From positions 1 through 32,254 of the forward strand of contig JAUNQZ010000007.1 in NCBI GenBank assembly GCA_030535915.1: a DNA stretch of 32,254 nucleotides. The letters run 5' to 3'. The stretch comes from a bacterium. GTDB lineage: Bacteria; Verrucomicrobiota; Kiritimatiellia; RFP12; DVOR01. The notes under the pieces are model-generated. The model made no database searches. It had not been told where the DNA came from and worked only from the letters and a program-made list of their open reading frames with translations. Position 1 is the stretch's first letter, and each line of letters opens with the position of its first letter. The position numbers were made by a program, and so were the translations under genes. Shown here in pieces: positions 24,832 through 32,254 of this stretch.

Positions 24832-26175
24832 TTAGTCACGCATACCATATTTGCGAATCAAACGCTGTAGATAAGCGCGTTCAATTCCCGCGATACGAGC
24901 GCATTGGGAAATGTTTTGAGCTTTGCGTGAAAGTAAATCGGAGAGGTACTTGCGCTCAAACTCTTCAATAATTTCATTTTTAAGATCTTTAAATGGGCGA
25001 TCTGCAGAAATGGTAATGTCGCTATCGCCACACGATGGACAATCATTTCCACTTTCCGCCTGTAATTTGGCCTCGCTTTGCAAATTGCCTTGTAAAAATG
25101 CTCCAATGTCTGCGGGAATGCGTCCCAATGACTGGATGCGTTCAATTAAGGTTCGTAATTCACGAATATTTCCTGGCCAATTATACCGCATGAGGAATGC
25201 AACCGTTGAGGCTTGCTGACACCAATCCATAACATGTTCACTCACATGGAGACGTTCTGCGATGGAGTTGATGAGAAGGGGAATGTCATCGCGCCGACGA
25301 CGCAAAGCCGGCATTTCAATTACAATTACAGCAAGTGCACAGTAGAGCGGTTGATAGAAATCTCCTTGTTTAGCAAGTTGTGCTAAATCTTGTTTAGAGG
25401 CAAAAATAAAACGAATGTCTTGTCGCGTCTCTAATGCGCGTAGGACTAATGGTTGTAAGTCCGTAGGCATCATGTCAATAGAATCAAGGAAAAGTGTTCC
25501 ATTGGAGGCGAGCTCTAATGCACTCGGCGTGGTTCCATTACCAAAGAGTTCAATCTTTGCCAATTCTAAATTATTGGCATACGCATTACAATCAAGTGTA
25601 ATAAAGGGGGCTTCCGCACGAGGAGATTCTGAATGGATGTCACGCGCGAGTTCTTCTTTGCCAGTTCCTGTTTCTCCTAAAATCAAAACGGAACTTGTCG
25701 CATTTCGTGCTTGTTCTGCAAGATAAAACACATGTCGCATAAGGGGTGTGCGACCAATTGAGTGCCCGAATTGTTCACGAGCGCTCATAACAAGATGGGG
25801 ACGGTCTTGCACAATAGGAACAATGATGCGTGTTCGGCCCAATTGAACTTCGGTATTCGGGGTAAGTCGAGCAGAGGTGACTTTAACCCCCTCAATACTT
25901 GTTCCGTTGGTAGACCCCAAATCATTAATCATCAAGCCGCCTTGTCCATCAGAGACAATTTCACAATGTTGACGCGAAACCGTTGGCTCCGCAATGGACA
26001 AGTCGTTTGAAAGTCCAGATCCAATCGTAAAAGGAAGCTTTGAAATAAGATATTCGCGTCCTTCAAGAGGCCCCGATGTTACGAGTAAACGAGCCTTTCC
26101 ACCCGTTCCCGAAGAGGGCATAACGGTTGGAATTAAAAGCGTTTGATGCAATTGCGATGTAGATGTCTTACTCAT
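24832..26175 (-). CDS. FHA-AAA+-Fis regulator lacking GAFTGA
   Basis: Built like a sigma-54 enhancer-binding protein. An FHA phosphothreonine-binding domain is at ~30-120 (SNDLSIAEPTVSRQHCEI, DLGSTNGTSIEG), an AAA+ domain at ~140-350 and a Fis-type HTH at ~395-447. Walker A GETGTGKE is intact (167-174) and NWPGNIREL (sensor II) is present. The Walker B region reads GTLFLDSID: the catalytic Glu is Ser. The GAFTGA loop that touches sigma-54 is missing; after ELFG the chain goes straight to NGTTPSALELASNGTLFLD. It is therefore unlikely to activate sigma-54 polymerase in the usual way. CPSCGDS near 379-385 is a possible metal knuckle. Start 26175 fits the promoter; longer in-frame starts would lie upstream of the -10. 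Confidence 0.88.
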   Translation of the reverse strand: MSKTSTSQLHQTLLIPTVMPSSGTGGKARLLVTSGPLEGREYLISKLPFTIGSGLSNDLSIAEPTVSRQHCEIVSDGQGGLMINDLGSTNGTSIEGVKVTSARLTPNTEVQLGRTRIIVPIVQDRPHLVMSAREQFGHSIGRTPLMRHVFYLAEQARNATSSVLILGETGTGKEELARDIHSESPRAEAPFITLDCNAYANNLELAKIELFGNGTTPSALELASNGTLFLDSIDMMPTDLQPLVLRALETRQDIRFIFASKQDLAQLAKQGDFYQPLYCALAVIVIEMPALRRRRDDIPLLINSIAERLHVSEHVMDWCQQASTVAFLMRYNWPGNIRELRTLIERIQSLGRIPADIGAFLQGNLQSEAKLQAESGNDCPSCGDSDITISADRPFKDLKNEIIEEFERKYLSDLLSRKAQNISQCARIAGIERAYLQRLIRKYGMRD

Positions 26176-26182
26176 ACATATT

Positions 26183-26211
26183 AGTATAGCATATTCGCAT
26201 CTAAAATACCA
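26183..26211 (-). promoter_or_regulatory. promoter of the minus-strand operon, abutting the start codon
   Basis: On the minus strand, TATACT (26188-26183) preceded by TGC is an extended -10. Seven bases separate it from the ATG at 26175, so the mRNA should begin within a base or two of the start codon. The -35 is poor (TGGTAT at 26211-26206, 17-bp spacer). Confidence 0.6.
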
Positions 26212-26308
26212 CCTCTTTTTTGAATGAAAAAGTGTCTGCCATTTTGTTAAAAAAAGATTAGAATGAGAGTGAGATATGTTCTTATTAAACCGCGTTTTTA
26301 AAAAACGC

Positions 26309-26338
26309 TTGACCCCGTTCATTTATTTATGTTACACT
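26309..26338 (+). promoter_or_regulatory. gapA promoter
   Basis: TTGACC (26309-26314), an 18-bp spacer, and TACACT (26333-26338) preceded by TGT. The ~60-base leader holds a small interrupted hairpin, TTGG-CTCC with GGAG-CCAA (26351-26359 with 26370-26379), and AAGGAG (26394-26399) 5 nt before the ATG. It lies in the divergent intergenic region with the FHA regulator. Confidence 0.6.
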
Positions 26339-26395
26339 AAGTGTATTCATTTGGGCTCCGTTCGTTGTTGGAGTGCCAAGTTAATACAACAATAA

Positions 26396-27406
<1,011 letters not shown>

Positions 27407-27432
27407 GCAAAGACTCGCATTTAGCGAATCTC

Positions 27433-27464
27433 AAAAAACACCGCGTTCACCCGCGGTGTTTTTT
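27433..27464 (+). terminator. terminator after gapA
   Basis: AAAAAACACCGCG (27433-27445) pairs perfectly with CGCGGTGTTTTTT (27452-27464) around a 6-nt loop. Confidence 0.9.
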
Positions 27465-27566
27465 ATATTTTCTTTGCTTCTCCCATCAATCTTTGGGGGG
27501 AGGGGAACCGCACAAGGCGCCGCGTATGCTTCGTTGTCCACCTCTTTCATCGCTAATGGATTGCGG

Positions 27567-27596
27567 TTGCGAAACCCTATTCATTTTTGATATAGT
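27567..27596 (+). promoter_or_regulatory. promoter of uup, abutting the start codon
   Basis: TTGCGA (27567-27572), an 18-bp spacer, and TATAGT (27591-27596) preceded by TGA. Eight bases separate the -10 from the ATG at 27605, which predicts a leader of about two bases. No ribosome site is present. Confidence 0.6.
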
Positions 27597-27604
27597 ATCG
27601 CACC

Positions 27605-29386
27605 ATGGCTTTAATTACACTACATCATGTCACGGTGGGTTTCGGAAACGCCCCCGTCCTCGAAGATATCTCTGTCTCTATTGAACCTGGTGCGCGTGCG
27701 TGTATCACCGGTCGTAATGGAGAGGGAAAGTCGACCCTCCTCAAAGTTATGGCAGGGCTCATCCCGCCAGACCGAGGCGAAGTCTTACGCGATGCATCGG
27801 TTCGCGTGGCTTACCTGCCACAAGACGTCCCGGAGGACCGCCCTGGGACCGTGCGGGAAATCTTAACACAAGCCACGCACGATCTTGAGCGCCTCCATAT
27901 TGCAGAAGCCATTGCAACGCGTCTTGAACTTAATCTTGAAGCAGACTTTAATGCGCTCTCTGGCGGGATGCGTCGTCGTGTAATTCTTGGTTGTGCTCTC
28001 GCTAAAGAACCACACCTTTTGTTATTGGATGAGCCAACAAACCACCTTGACATTGCTTCTATCAAATGGCTTGAAGGTTTCCTCGCGACCGCACCTTTTG
28101 CGTGCCTCTTTATTACACACGACAGAGCCTTTTTACGAGCCGTTGCAAAGACTGTCTATGACCTTGACCGAGGACTCCTCTCGGGTTGGGATTGTGATTA
28201 CAATACATTCCTTCGTCGTAAAGCGGAATTGCTCGCCGATGAGGCTGTCTATTGGGAGAAGCGTTCAAAGAAATTGTCGGAAGAAGAAGCCTGGCTTCGC
28301 CGTGGTGTGAAGGCGCGTACCTGTCGTAATGAGGGGCGCGTCGCTGCATTATTAAAACTACGCGAGGAGTTCTCCCAACGTCGCACACAAAGTGGTACCG
28401 CCTCGCTCTCGTTAGGCAATGCTGAGCGAACGGGTGATTTGGTTTATCGTTGTGAAAATGTAACCTTTGGCTACACGCCTGAGAAACCGATTTTGACGGA
28501 TGTTAACCTGCGGATTTTACGAGGCGAACGCATCGGTATTCTCGGTGAAAATGGTGCGGGTAAAACGACCTTGCTTAAGTTGATTCTTGGTCAATTGACA
28601 CCTCAATCGGGACATCAACAACTCGGCTCGCGTGTACAGACCGCGTTCTTTGATCAACTTCGTGGAGCGCTTAATCCTGAGGCAACCGTTGCTGAGAATG
28701 TTGCCGAGGGTAAAGAATATGTCTCTATCAATGGCGTCCGTAAACATATCTTTGGTTACCTCGGCGATTTTCTCTTCACGCCCGAACGTGCGCGTACACC
28801 TGTAAAAGCGCTCTCTGGTGGTGAACGCGCCCGTCTTCTCCTTGCTCGCCTTTTCCTCAACCCGGGGAATGTGCTTGTGATGGACGAACCTACCAACGAC
28901 CTTGATGTTGAAACGCTTGAACTCCTTGAGGAAGAACTCGCCAATTATGGGGGAACCCTCCTCCTTGTCTCGCACGATCGAGAATTTATCGATCATGTAG
29001 CGACCTCTGTCCTCGTGATTGAAGAGGGTCGCGTAACAACTTATCCTGGCGGCTATAGCGATTGGCAAACAGCGCGTGCGCGTCAACAAGCGGAAACGCA
29101 AAAGACCTCCGCCACGCGTGAAAATGTTCCAGCCGTACCCTCGCAACCTAAACGCGACAATGCTGCAACGCGCCTTTCTTATAAGGAGCAACAACTCCTA
29201 AAAACGCTCCCAGATAAAATTGAAGCACTTGAGACGCGTATTGCAGCCCTCAACGAAGCCCTTACGCAACCCGATGCTGATTATGCTGCTCTCTCTGCAG
29301 AACTCTCTACTGCAGAGGCAGATCTTGAGACAAGCCTTGAGCAATATTTTGAAATCGAAACGAAAGCGGAAGCCCTCAAACATTAA
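27605..29386 (+). CDS. uup: ABC-F family ATPase, Uup type
   Basis: Soluble ATPase with two ABC domains and no membrane part; ABC-F proteins act on ribosomes, and Uup is also linked to genome stability and branched DNA. ABC1: Walker A GRNGEGKST, signature LSGGMRRRV, Walker B LLLLDEPTNHLD. The linker carries WLRRGVKARTCRNEGRV, typical of Uup. ABC2: GENGAGKTT, LSGGERARLLLARLFL, VMDEPTNDLD. The C-terminal ~90 residues (LSYKEQQLLKTLPDKIEALE onward) are the Uup coiled coil. Length 593 is close to the family. Predicted leaderless. No terminator is seen before the protease gene 64 bases downstream. Confidence 0.93.
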   Translation: MALITLHHVTVGFGNAPVLEDISVSIEPGARACITGRNGEGKSTLLKVMAGLIPPDRGEVLRDASVRVAYLPQDVPEDRPGTVREILTQATHDLERLHIAEAIATRLELNLEADFNALSGGMRRRVILGCALAKEPHLLLLDEPTNHLDIASIKWLEGFLATAPFACLFITHDRAFLRAVAKTVYDLDRGLLSGWDCDYNTFLRRKAELLADEAVYWEKRSKKLSEEEAWLRRGVKARTCRNEGRVAALLKLREEFSQRRTQSGTASLSLGNAERTGDLVYRCENVTFGYTPEKPILTDVNLRILRGERIGILGENGAGKTTLLKLILGQLTPQSGHQQLGSRVQTAFFDQLRGALNPEATVAENVAEGKEYVSINGVRKHIFGYLGDFLFTPERARTPVKALSGGERARLLLARLFLNPGNVLVMDEPTNDLDVETLELLEEELANYGGTLLLVSHDREFIDHVATSVLVIEEGRVTTYPGGYSDWQTARARQQAETQKTSATRENVPAVPSQPKRDNAATRLSYKEQQLLKTLPDKIEALETRIAALNEALTQPDADYAALSAELSTAEADLETSLEQYFEIETKAEALKH

Positions 29387-29450
29387 TCCTTTGTTAAGGT
29401 CTTCCTCGATATGTTAATGATTAGAATCGTTTGTTAAGTTAAGGTTTCCT

Positions 29451-30176
29451 ATGAAAACTTTCTTCTCACTTTTACTTTTAAGTTTCCTTTTTGGATGCAC
29501 AACGACAACACTCCATGCAGGACTCCCCTCAAGTGTTCAAGCATATCTTCCTGTGACCGCATTGCAACGCTCTGTGGTAAAGATGTTAACGATTCGAGGC
29601 AATGATGTGGGCGAGGGGAGTGCCTTCTTCGCAGGAGCTCCTGGACACCTCGTTACCAATGCACATGTTGTTGATGGCGCCTCACATTTTTATGTGTTTA
29701 TTACAGCACCTGACGGACAATCTGTAGCAATTCACCAAGCCACGATGAAGCACATGGATAAAACACATGACTTAGCCGTACTTGAAGTGCTTGGAGAAAA
29801 TCTTCCACCTGCAATTCCCCTTGCTACAACCGATGCTTTACTCATGCAAGATGTCGTTTCCATTGGCTACCCAGGAGACATTGACGAAGACTATGCCAAA
29901 AGCATTATCGCAAAGCGTTTGCGTCCCGGTAATGTTTTTAACGAACCCGCCGTCCTCGCTTATCTTTTGCCACACTTTACCAAAGGTCACATTGGTAAAA
30001 TTGTTCCAGGGCGCTTCTATCATACTGCTGCAATCGACCGCGGAAACAGTGGTGGCCCCCTCGTCAATCAAGCCGGCGAAGTCGTTGGTATTAACCGCTC
30101 CGCCACCTCTGACCCCTTCTATCCCTTTTACTTCGCCATCCCCGTCCAACACCTCCGTGAACTTCTCGTTAAATAA
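29451..30176 (+). CDS. trypsin-like serine protease, predicted lipoprotein
   Basis: DegP/trypsin-type protease exported as a lipoprotein. The signal ends in the lipobox LFGC with Cys16 as the lipidated residue. The catalytic triad is visible as H72 (VTNAHVV), D107 (THDLAVLEV) and S200 (RGNSGGPLV). There is no PDZ domain: the chain ends soon after the protease fold at 241 residues, so it is a minimal member, unlike DegP or DegS. A basic loop (SIIAKRLRPGNVF) is inserted before the Ser. AAGG lies 6 nt before the ATG; no convincing promoter was found in the 64 bases after uup. It lies next to the cassette at 30183. Substrate unknown. Confidence 0.88.
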   Translation: MKTFFSLLLLSFLFGCTTTTLHAGLPSSVQAYLPVTALQRSVVKMLTIRGNDVGEGSAFFAGAPGHLVTNAHVVDGASHFYVFITAPDGQSVAIHQATMKHMDKTHDLAVLEVLGENLPPAIPLATTDALLMQDVVSIGYPGDIDEDYAKSIIAKRLRPGNVFNEPAVLAYLLPHFTKGHIGKIVPGRFYHTAAIDRGNSGGPLVNQAGEVVGINRSATSDPFYPFYFAIPVQHLRELLVK

Positions 30177-30182
30177 TTTTTA

Positions 30183-30319
30183 ATAAAGGGGACCGTAGAA
30201 AGTCCGGTCAATGGATCGACGCCTGCATTTTTATAAAGGGAACCATAGAAGGTCCGGTCAATGGACGGGCTCCTGTATTTATCCTCGCTTTTGGTCTTCA
30301 CCATAACTTCGCGTGACAG
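30183..30319 (+). repeat. left repeat array (two 50-bp units plus tail)
   Basis: Units begin ATAAAGGG and share TAGAA, GTCCGGTCAATGGA and an ATTTWT end; period 50 bases (30183 and 30233). The tail TATTTATCCTCG...ACTTCG...TGACA (to 30319) is also found, inverted, inside the right array. Each unit holds small palindromes such as CC-GTC...GAC-GG. Confidence 0.75.
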
Positions 30320-30320
30320 A

Positions 30321-30911
30321 TTAAGGACACCAAGAAACGATACCTGTTGCTGGATGTTTTTTCCGCCATTGGATAAAATCAGGATAATTGCGTATTCCGT
30401 CAGCGATTACAGCTTGATAATATTCAATTCCCATAATGTGTTCATCATCAGGTGTGCGATATTTGAGTTCCAAAATCGCGCGTCGTGTTTCAGGGGTCAA
30501 AACGGCTTTGATTCTTTCGGCCACCGCTTCAAAATATCCGTCAAACTGCGAGCCCTTTAAAATCTGAATCATATCAATTTGCCACACTTCGTTGTCAAGC
30601 ATAAACCAGACATGAAATTCTAGACAGGATTCTTCCGTATTGGCAAGATTGCGGTATTCCATACGAGTAACTGCCGGATTGGCACAAATTTTTTGAACAG
30701 CTTTGAAACTTTCAGCAATATCCAATTGATCCGTGTAAATATGAAAATCAATATCTCTGTGCTTCATCAATAATCCCATCGCCATCGAGCCAACCTGATT
30801 GACGACAGCACCAATGGATTCCCAAGCCTGCCGAACACCGCTTTTTTCAATAACCTGCAAGGCTTTTTCAAAGTTGTTTTGAGCAATAACTTCAATCTTG
30901 TTGATGTCCAT
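30321..30911 (-). CDS. nucleotidyltransferase-fold protein of unknown role
   Basis: A 196-residue protein. The motif VGSMAMGLLMKHRDIDFHIY matches the GS...DxD pattern of nucleotidyltransferase-fold enzymes, with the two Asp residues as likely metal ligands; a later Asp in EVWQIDMIQ may be the third. Close relatives in gut bacteria are, as I recall, often labelled 'phosphoglycerate mutase family', which the motifs here do not support. LKYRTPDDEHIMGIEYYQAV is a conserved-looking C-terminal block. Start 30911 has AAAGGGA upstream. Codon use is less biased than in the neighbours, with more Gln/Asn/Ile and A-ending codons, and the gene sits alone inside inverted repeats, consistent with acquisition. 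Substrate (nucleotide, antibiotic or RNA) unknown. Confidence 0.8.
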   Translation of the reverse strand: MDINKIEVIAQNNFEKALQVIEKSGVRQAWESIGAVVNQVGSMAMGLLMKHRDIDFHIYTDQLDIAESFKAVQKICANPAVTRMEYRNLANTEESCLEFHVWFMLDNEVWQIDMIQILKGSQFDGYFEAVAERIKAVLTPETRRAILELKYRTPDDEHIMGIEYYQAVIADGIRNYPDFIQWRKKHPATGIVSWCP

Positions 30912-30939
30912 AGCAAATCCCTTTATTTGAGCGTTTCTT

Positions 30940-30968
30940 AATATACCACCTTCCAAAGGGAGTTGCCA
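30940..30968 (-). promoter_or_regulatory. promoter of the cassette gene
   Basis: On the minus strand: TGGCAA (30968-30963), a 17-bp spacer, and TATATT (30945-30940) preceded by TGG. The gene thus carries its own promoter inside the cassette. Confidence 0.6.
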
Positions 30969-31004
30969 ATGTGAAAGGATGATTTTTTGCAAAACACGAG
31001 ACGC

Positions 31005-31190
31005 TTGTCATACGAAGTCTCGGAGACGACAAAAATCGAGGATAAATAGAGAACCCATCTATTGACCGGGTCTTCTATAACCCCCTTTATTAAAAATGTA
31101 GGCGTCGATCTATTGGCGGTTCTTCTACAAGCCTCTCTACTAAAAGAGAGGAGTCCCTCTATAGACTGGACCTTCTATAAACCCCTCTAT
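31005..31190 (-). repeat. right repeat array (three 50-bp units plus tail, inverted)
   Basis: Units at 31041-31090, 31091-31140 and 31141-31190 are exactly 50 bases each. Read on the minus strand, the first two mirror the left array in order (the ATCGACGCCT and ATTTATCCTCG blocks), and the third is extra. Units differ at many positions but keep TAGAAG and the palindromic GGTC...GAT part. Confidence 0.75.
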
Positions 31191-31198
31191 AAAAAATA

Positions 31199-31224
31199 AA
31201 AACGCACGAATCTCCGTGCGTTTT
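31199..31224 (-). terminator. ssrA terminator
   Basis: AAAACGCACG (31199-31208) pairs perfectly with CGTGCGTTTT (31215-31224); on the minus strand it follows the tmRNA 3' end by 8 bases and is succeeded by a long T-run. Confidence 0.85.
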
Positions 31225-31232
31225 ATTGAAAT

Positions 31233-31584
31233 TGGTGGAGGTGGCGGGAGTTGAACCCGCGTCCAAGACAGCTTCACAGCGATGTCTACGTGCGTAGCCA
31301 ATCTATTATCTTATCGTCTGCACGCCGATTGGCAGGCTGACAAACGACTTACCTTCATGATGATACAAGGTTGTGTTCCCGAGGGTCCGGTTCACAGCAG
31401 GATCTGCTAATCGACGCTTCCACACTCAGCAGACATCGGTGCTTCAGCGACGCGGAATAACTTAGGCCGCGTAGGCGAAATTAGGTTTCGCAGTTAGTTT
31501 TTGATCGATATTTAACGGGGCCAACGATCATCCCCGGCACGCAACCGAAGTTCCGACTTGCCCTGTCGAGACCTGGTCACCCCC
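31233..31584 (-). ncRNA. ssrA: transfer-messenger RNA (tmRNA)
   Basis: Rescues stalled ribosomes and tags the nascent peptide. The mature 5' end is GGGGGTGACC (31584 downward). It pairs with the 3' CACCTCC, followed by A and an encoded CCA ending at 31233; pair 3 is G-U, the alanine identity element. The T arm GCGGG-TTCAACT-CCCGC is clear. The resume codon is GCG at 31491-31489 and the reading frame gives AKPNFAYAA with stop TAA at 31464-31462. The end Ala-Ala is the usual protease signal, but the residue before is Tyr where most tags have Leu. The resume site is preceded by AACTAACT. Length 352 is normal for the one-piece form. Confidence 0.96.
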
Positions 31585-31598
31585 AAAAAAGGAGCGCA

Positions 31599-31627
31599 AT
31601 GATAACATATTTCAACATAATATGCAA
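31599..31627 (-). promoter_or_regulatory. ssrA promoter
   Basis: Minus strand: TTGCAT (31627-31622), a 17-bp spacer, and TATCAT (31604-31599) with TGT before it. The short precursor leader would be removed to form the 5' end at 31584. Confidence 0.7.
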
Positions 31628-31960
31628 GTTGAATATGCTTCAATTGAAAGATTCTTCACTGCTAGTGGATGCTCTATCTTTAAACCTAAGTATCCTGTTT
31701 TAAGTATTCTTTTGAAAAGAACAACACCTCTAAATCGCTGAAAGATTACCTCAAAAATGATCACTCCCTCACCATACACTTCAAGCTTAATCCTTTTAAT
31801 TTAATCCATAAAATAGCTTTTAAAAATTGTCTAAATCAATTTATTCTCAAAACAAAAGAAGCCACTTCAACGAATGCTCCACATATCAAACACAACCCCA
31901 CGATTCTTACTTTAAATATCATTGATAATAAATTTCAATGTTGCAGGTCATTATTTCAAT
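31628..31960. other. AT-rich gene-free region
   Basis: No supported gene, RNA or repeat. One plus-strand frame stays open for over 100 codons (about 31690-32020), but it has no ATG or ribosome site, an atypical composition rich in Asn, Phe and Ile, and runs into the palindrome array, so it is not called. Confidence 0.4.
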
Positions 31961-32039
31961 TATCGGCGATATTCTTTTTAAATATCGCCGATAATCATTT
32001 CGAATATCGCCGAGATATTTGATTTAATTATCGCCGATA
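31961..32039. promoter_or_regulatory. array of four phased TATCGCCGATA palindromes
   Basis: The 11-bp palindrome TATCG-N-CGATA occurs at 31961-31971 (central G), 31983-31993, 32005-32015 (one mismatch, CGAGA) and 32029-32039. Centres are 22, 22 and 24 bases apart, about two helical turns, so a protein would bind on one face. Flanks are AT-rich. It looks like an operator or partition-type array for a gene or element beyond the right edge; the binding protein is unknown. Confidence 0.65.
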
Positions 32040-32112
32040 AACGCATTCACTTTCGATGAAACAAACAGTACATTTCAGCCTCTTCCATTTCTGGAATAAC
32101 GGAAATGAATGC

Positions 32113-32186
32113 TTGACTCCATTTACATCTTACATTTTATAATTTTCATATTTCTGTATCTCTTACATTGTAAATTGCAAATGTAA
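32113..32186 (+). promoter_or_regulatory. possible promoter and operator reading out of the window
   Basis: TTGACT (32113-32118) and TATAAT (32138-32143) are 19 bp apart, slightly long. Just downstream TTACATT (32163-32169) and AATGTAA (32180-32186) form an inverted repeat that could be an operator. No gene is seen before the window ends. Confidence 0.3.
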
Positions 32187-32254
32187 TGGACCAAAAGATT
32201 ACGTTTAGGCAATAGATTGAAACACTTCATGATCTGTTTTTCTTTCAGTGATAC

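Larger units (their letters stand above)
30183..31190. mobile_element. putative single-gene cassette bounded by inverted repeat arrays
   Basis: The stretch is enclosed by related sequences in opposite orientation: 30183-30319 and, as reverse complement, 31005-31140, each made of two 50-bp units plus a shared inner tail, with one further unit on the right. The interior is filled by one minus-strand gene with its promoter. The right edge touches the terminator of ssrA, a known insertion hot spot. No transposase or integrase is present, so it would be non-autonomous or a remnant. Mobility is inference. Confidence 0.5.

Noticed and set aside
30177-30330. Duplicated tmRNA 3' end as an att site at the far end of the cassette
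   Set aside because: No copy of the T-arm or CCA-end sequence of ssrA was found there, so classical integrase-type insertion is not supported.
30183-31190. CRISPR array
   Set aside because: The 50-bp units are contiguous and diverged with no unique spacers, and no cas gene is present.
31690-32020. Open plus-strand frame of about 110 codons
   Set aside because: No start codon or ribosome site, low-complexity AT-driven composition, and it runs through the palindrome array.
32056-32142. 28-codon ATG frame near the right edge
   Set aside because: No ribosome site, and the sequence is explained by the AT-rich intergenic background.

Overview
The window looks like core chromosome of a bacterium from the PVC group (Verrucomicrobiota / Kiritimatiellota / Lentisphaerota side). 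That placement is inference. It rests on a small basic protein resembling the PVC signature protein (2172-2375), a primary sigma factor with a Lys/Ala/Pro-rich tail, and a CdsA whose C-terminal motif departs from the proteobacterial form. Most genes encode housekeeping functions. No phage, IS transposase, CRISPR array or rRNA was seen; the only stable RNA gene is tmRNA.

Layout, left to right. 1-243: a dispersed structured repeat, then the alaS promoter. 244-4557 (+): a compact alanyl-tRNA synthetase, the small basic protein, FolC and an RluA-type pseudouridine synthase. 4581-10284 (+): secreted GH16 glucanase, MATE exporter, CdsA, Dxr and ManA. 10601-15915 (+): RpoD, an RRM RNA-binding protein and glycogen phosphorylase. 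15916-16290: terminator, second copy of the dispersed repeat, promoter. 16291-20702 (+): GT2 glycosyltransferase, FtsH joined in frame to cytidylate kinase, and PurN. A perfect bidirectional terminator at 20726-20770 separates this from a tight seven-gene minus-strand operon (26175 down to 20790): FHA/AAA+ regulator, RuvA, DUF3127-like OB protein, PrmC, PdxA, a membrane protein and RsmD. 26405-30176 (+): GapA, Uup-type ABC-F ATPase and a trypsin-like lipoprotein protease. 30183-31190: a single-gene cassette (nucleotidyltransferase-fold protein) bounded by inverted arrays of 50-bp repeats and lying next to the 3' end of tmRNA (31233-31584, minus). The last ~600 bp are AT-rich and gene-free, but hold four phased TATCGCCGATA palindromes.

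Functionally the window joins translation and its quality control (AlaRS, RsmD, PrmC, tmRNA, Uup, pseudouridine synthase), transcription (RpoD, FHA/AAA+), lipid and isoprenoid supply (CdsA, Dxr), carbon metabolism (GapA, GlgP, ManA, GH16), cofactors (FolC, PdxA), nucleotides (PurN, Cmk) and envelope proteolysis (FtsH, lipoprotein protease). The AlaRS must charge the tmRNA in the same window, whose acceptor stem shows the G3-U identity pair.

Promoters share a recognisable form: a TTGCAA/TTGACA-like -35, a 17-18 bp spacer and an extended -10 (TGn-TATACT). Three genes have the -10 so close to the ATG that a leaderless mRNA is predicted. The least expected items are the in-frame FtsH-Cmk join, the compact AlaRS, the cassette beside ssrA, the phased palindrome array, the regulator lacking GAFTGA and the Walker B glutamate, and the DUF3127 protein ending in an SSB-like tip.
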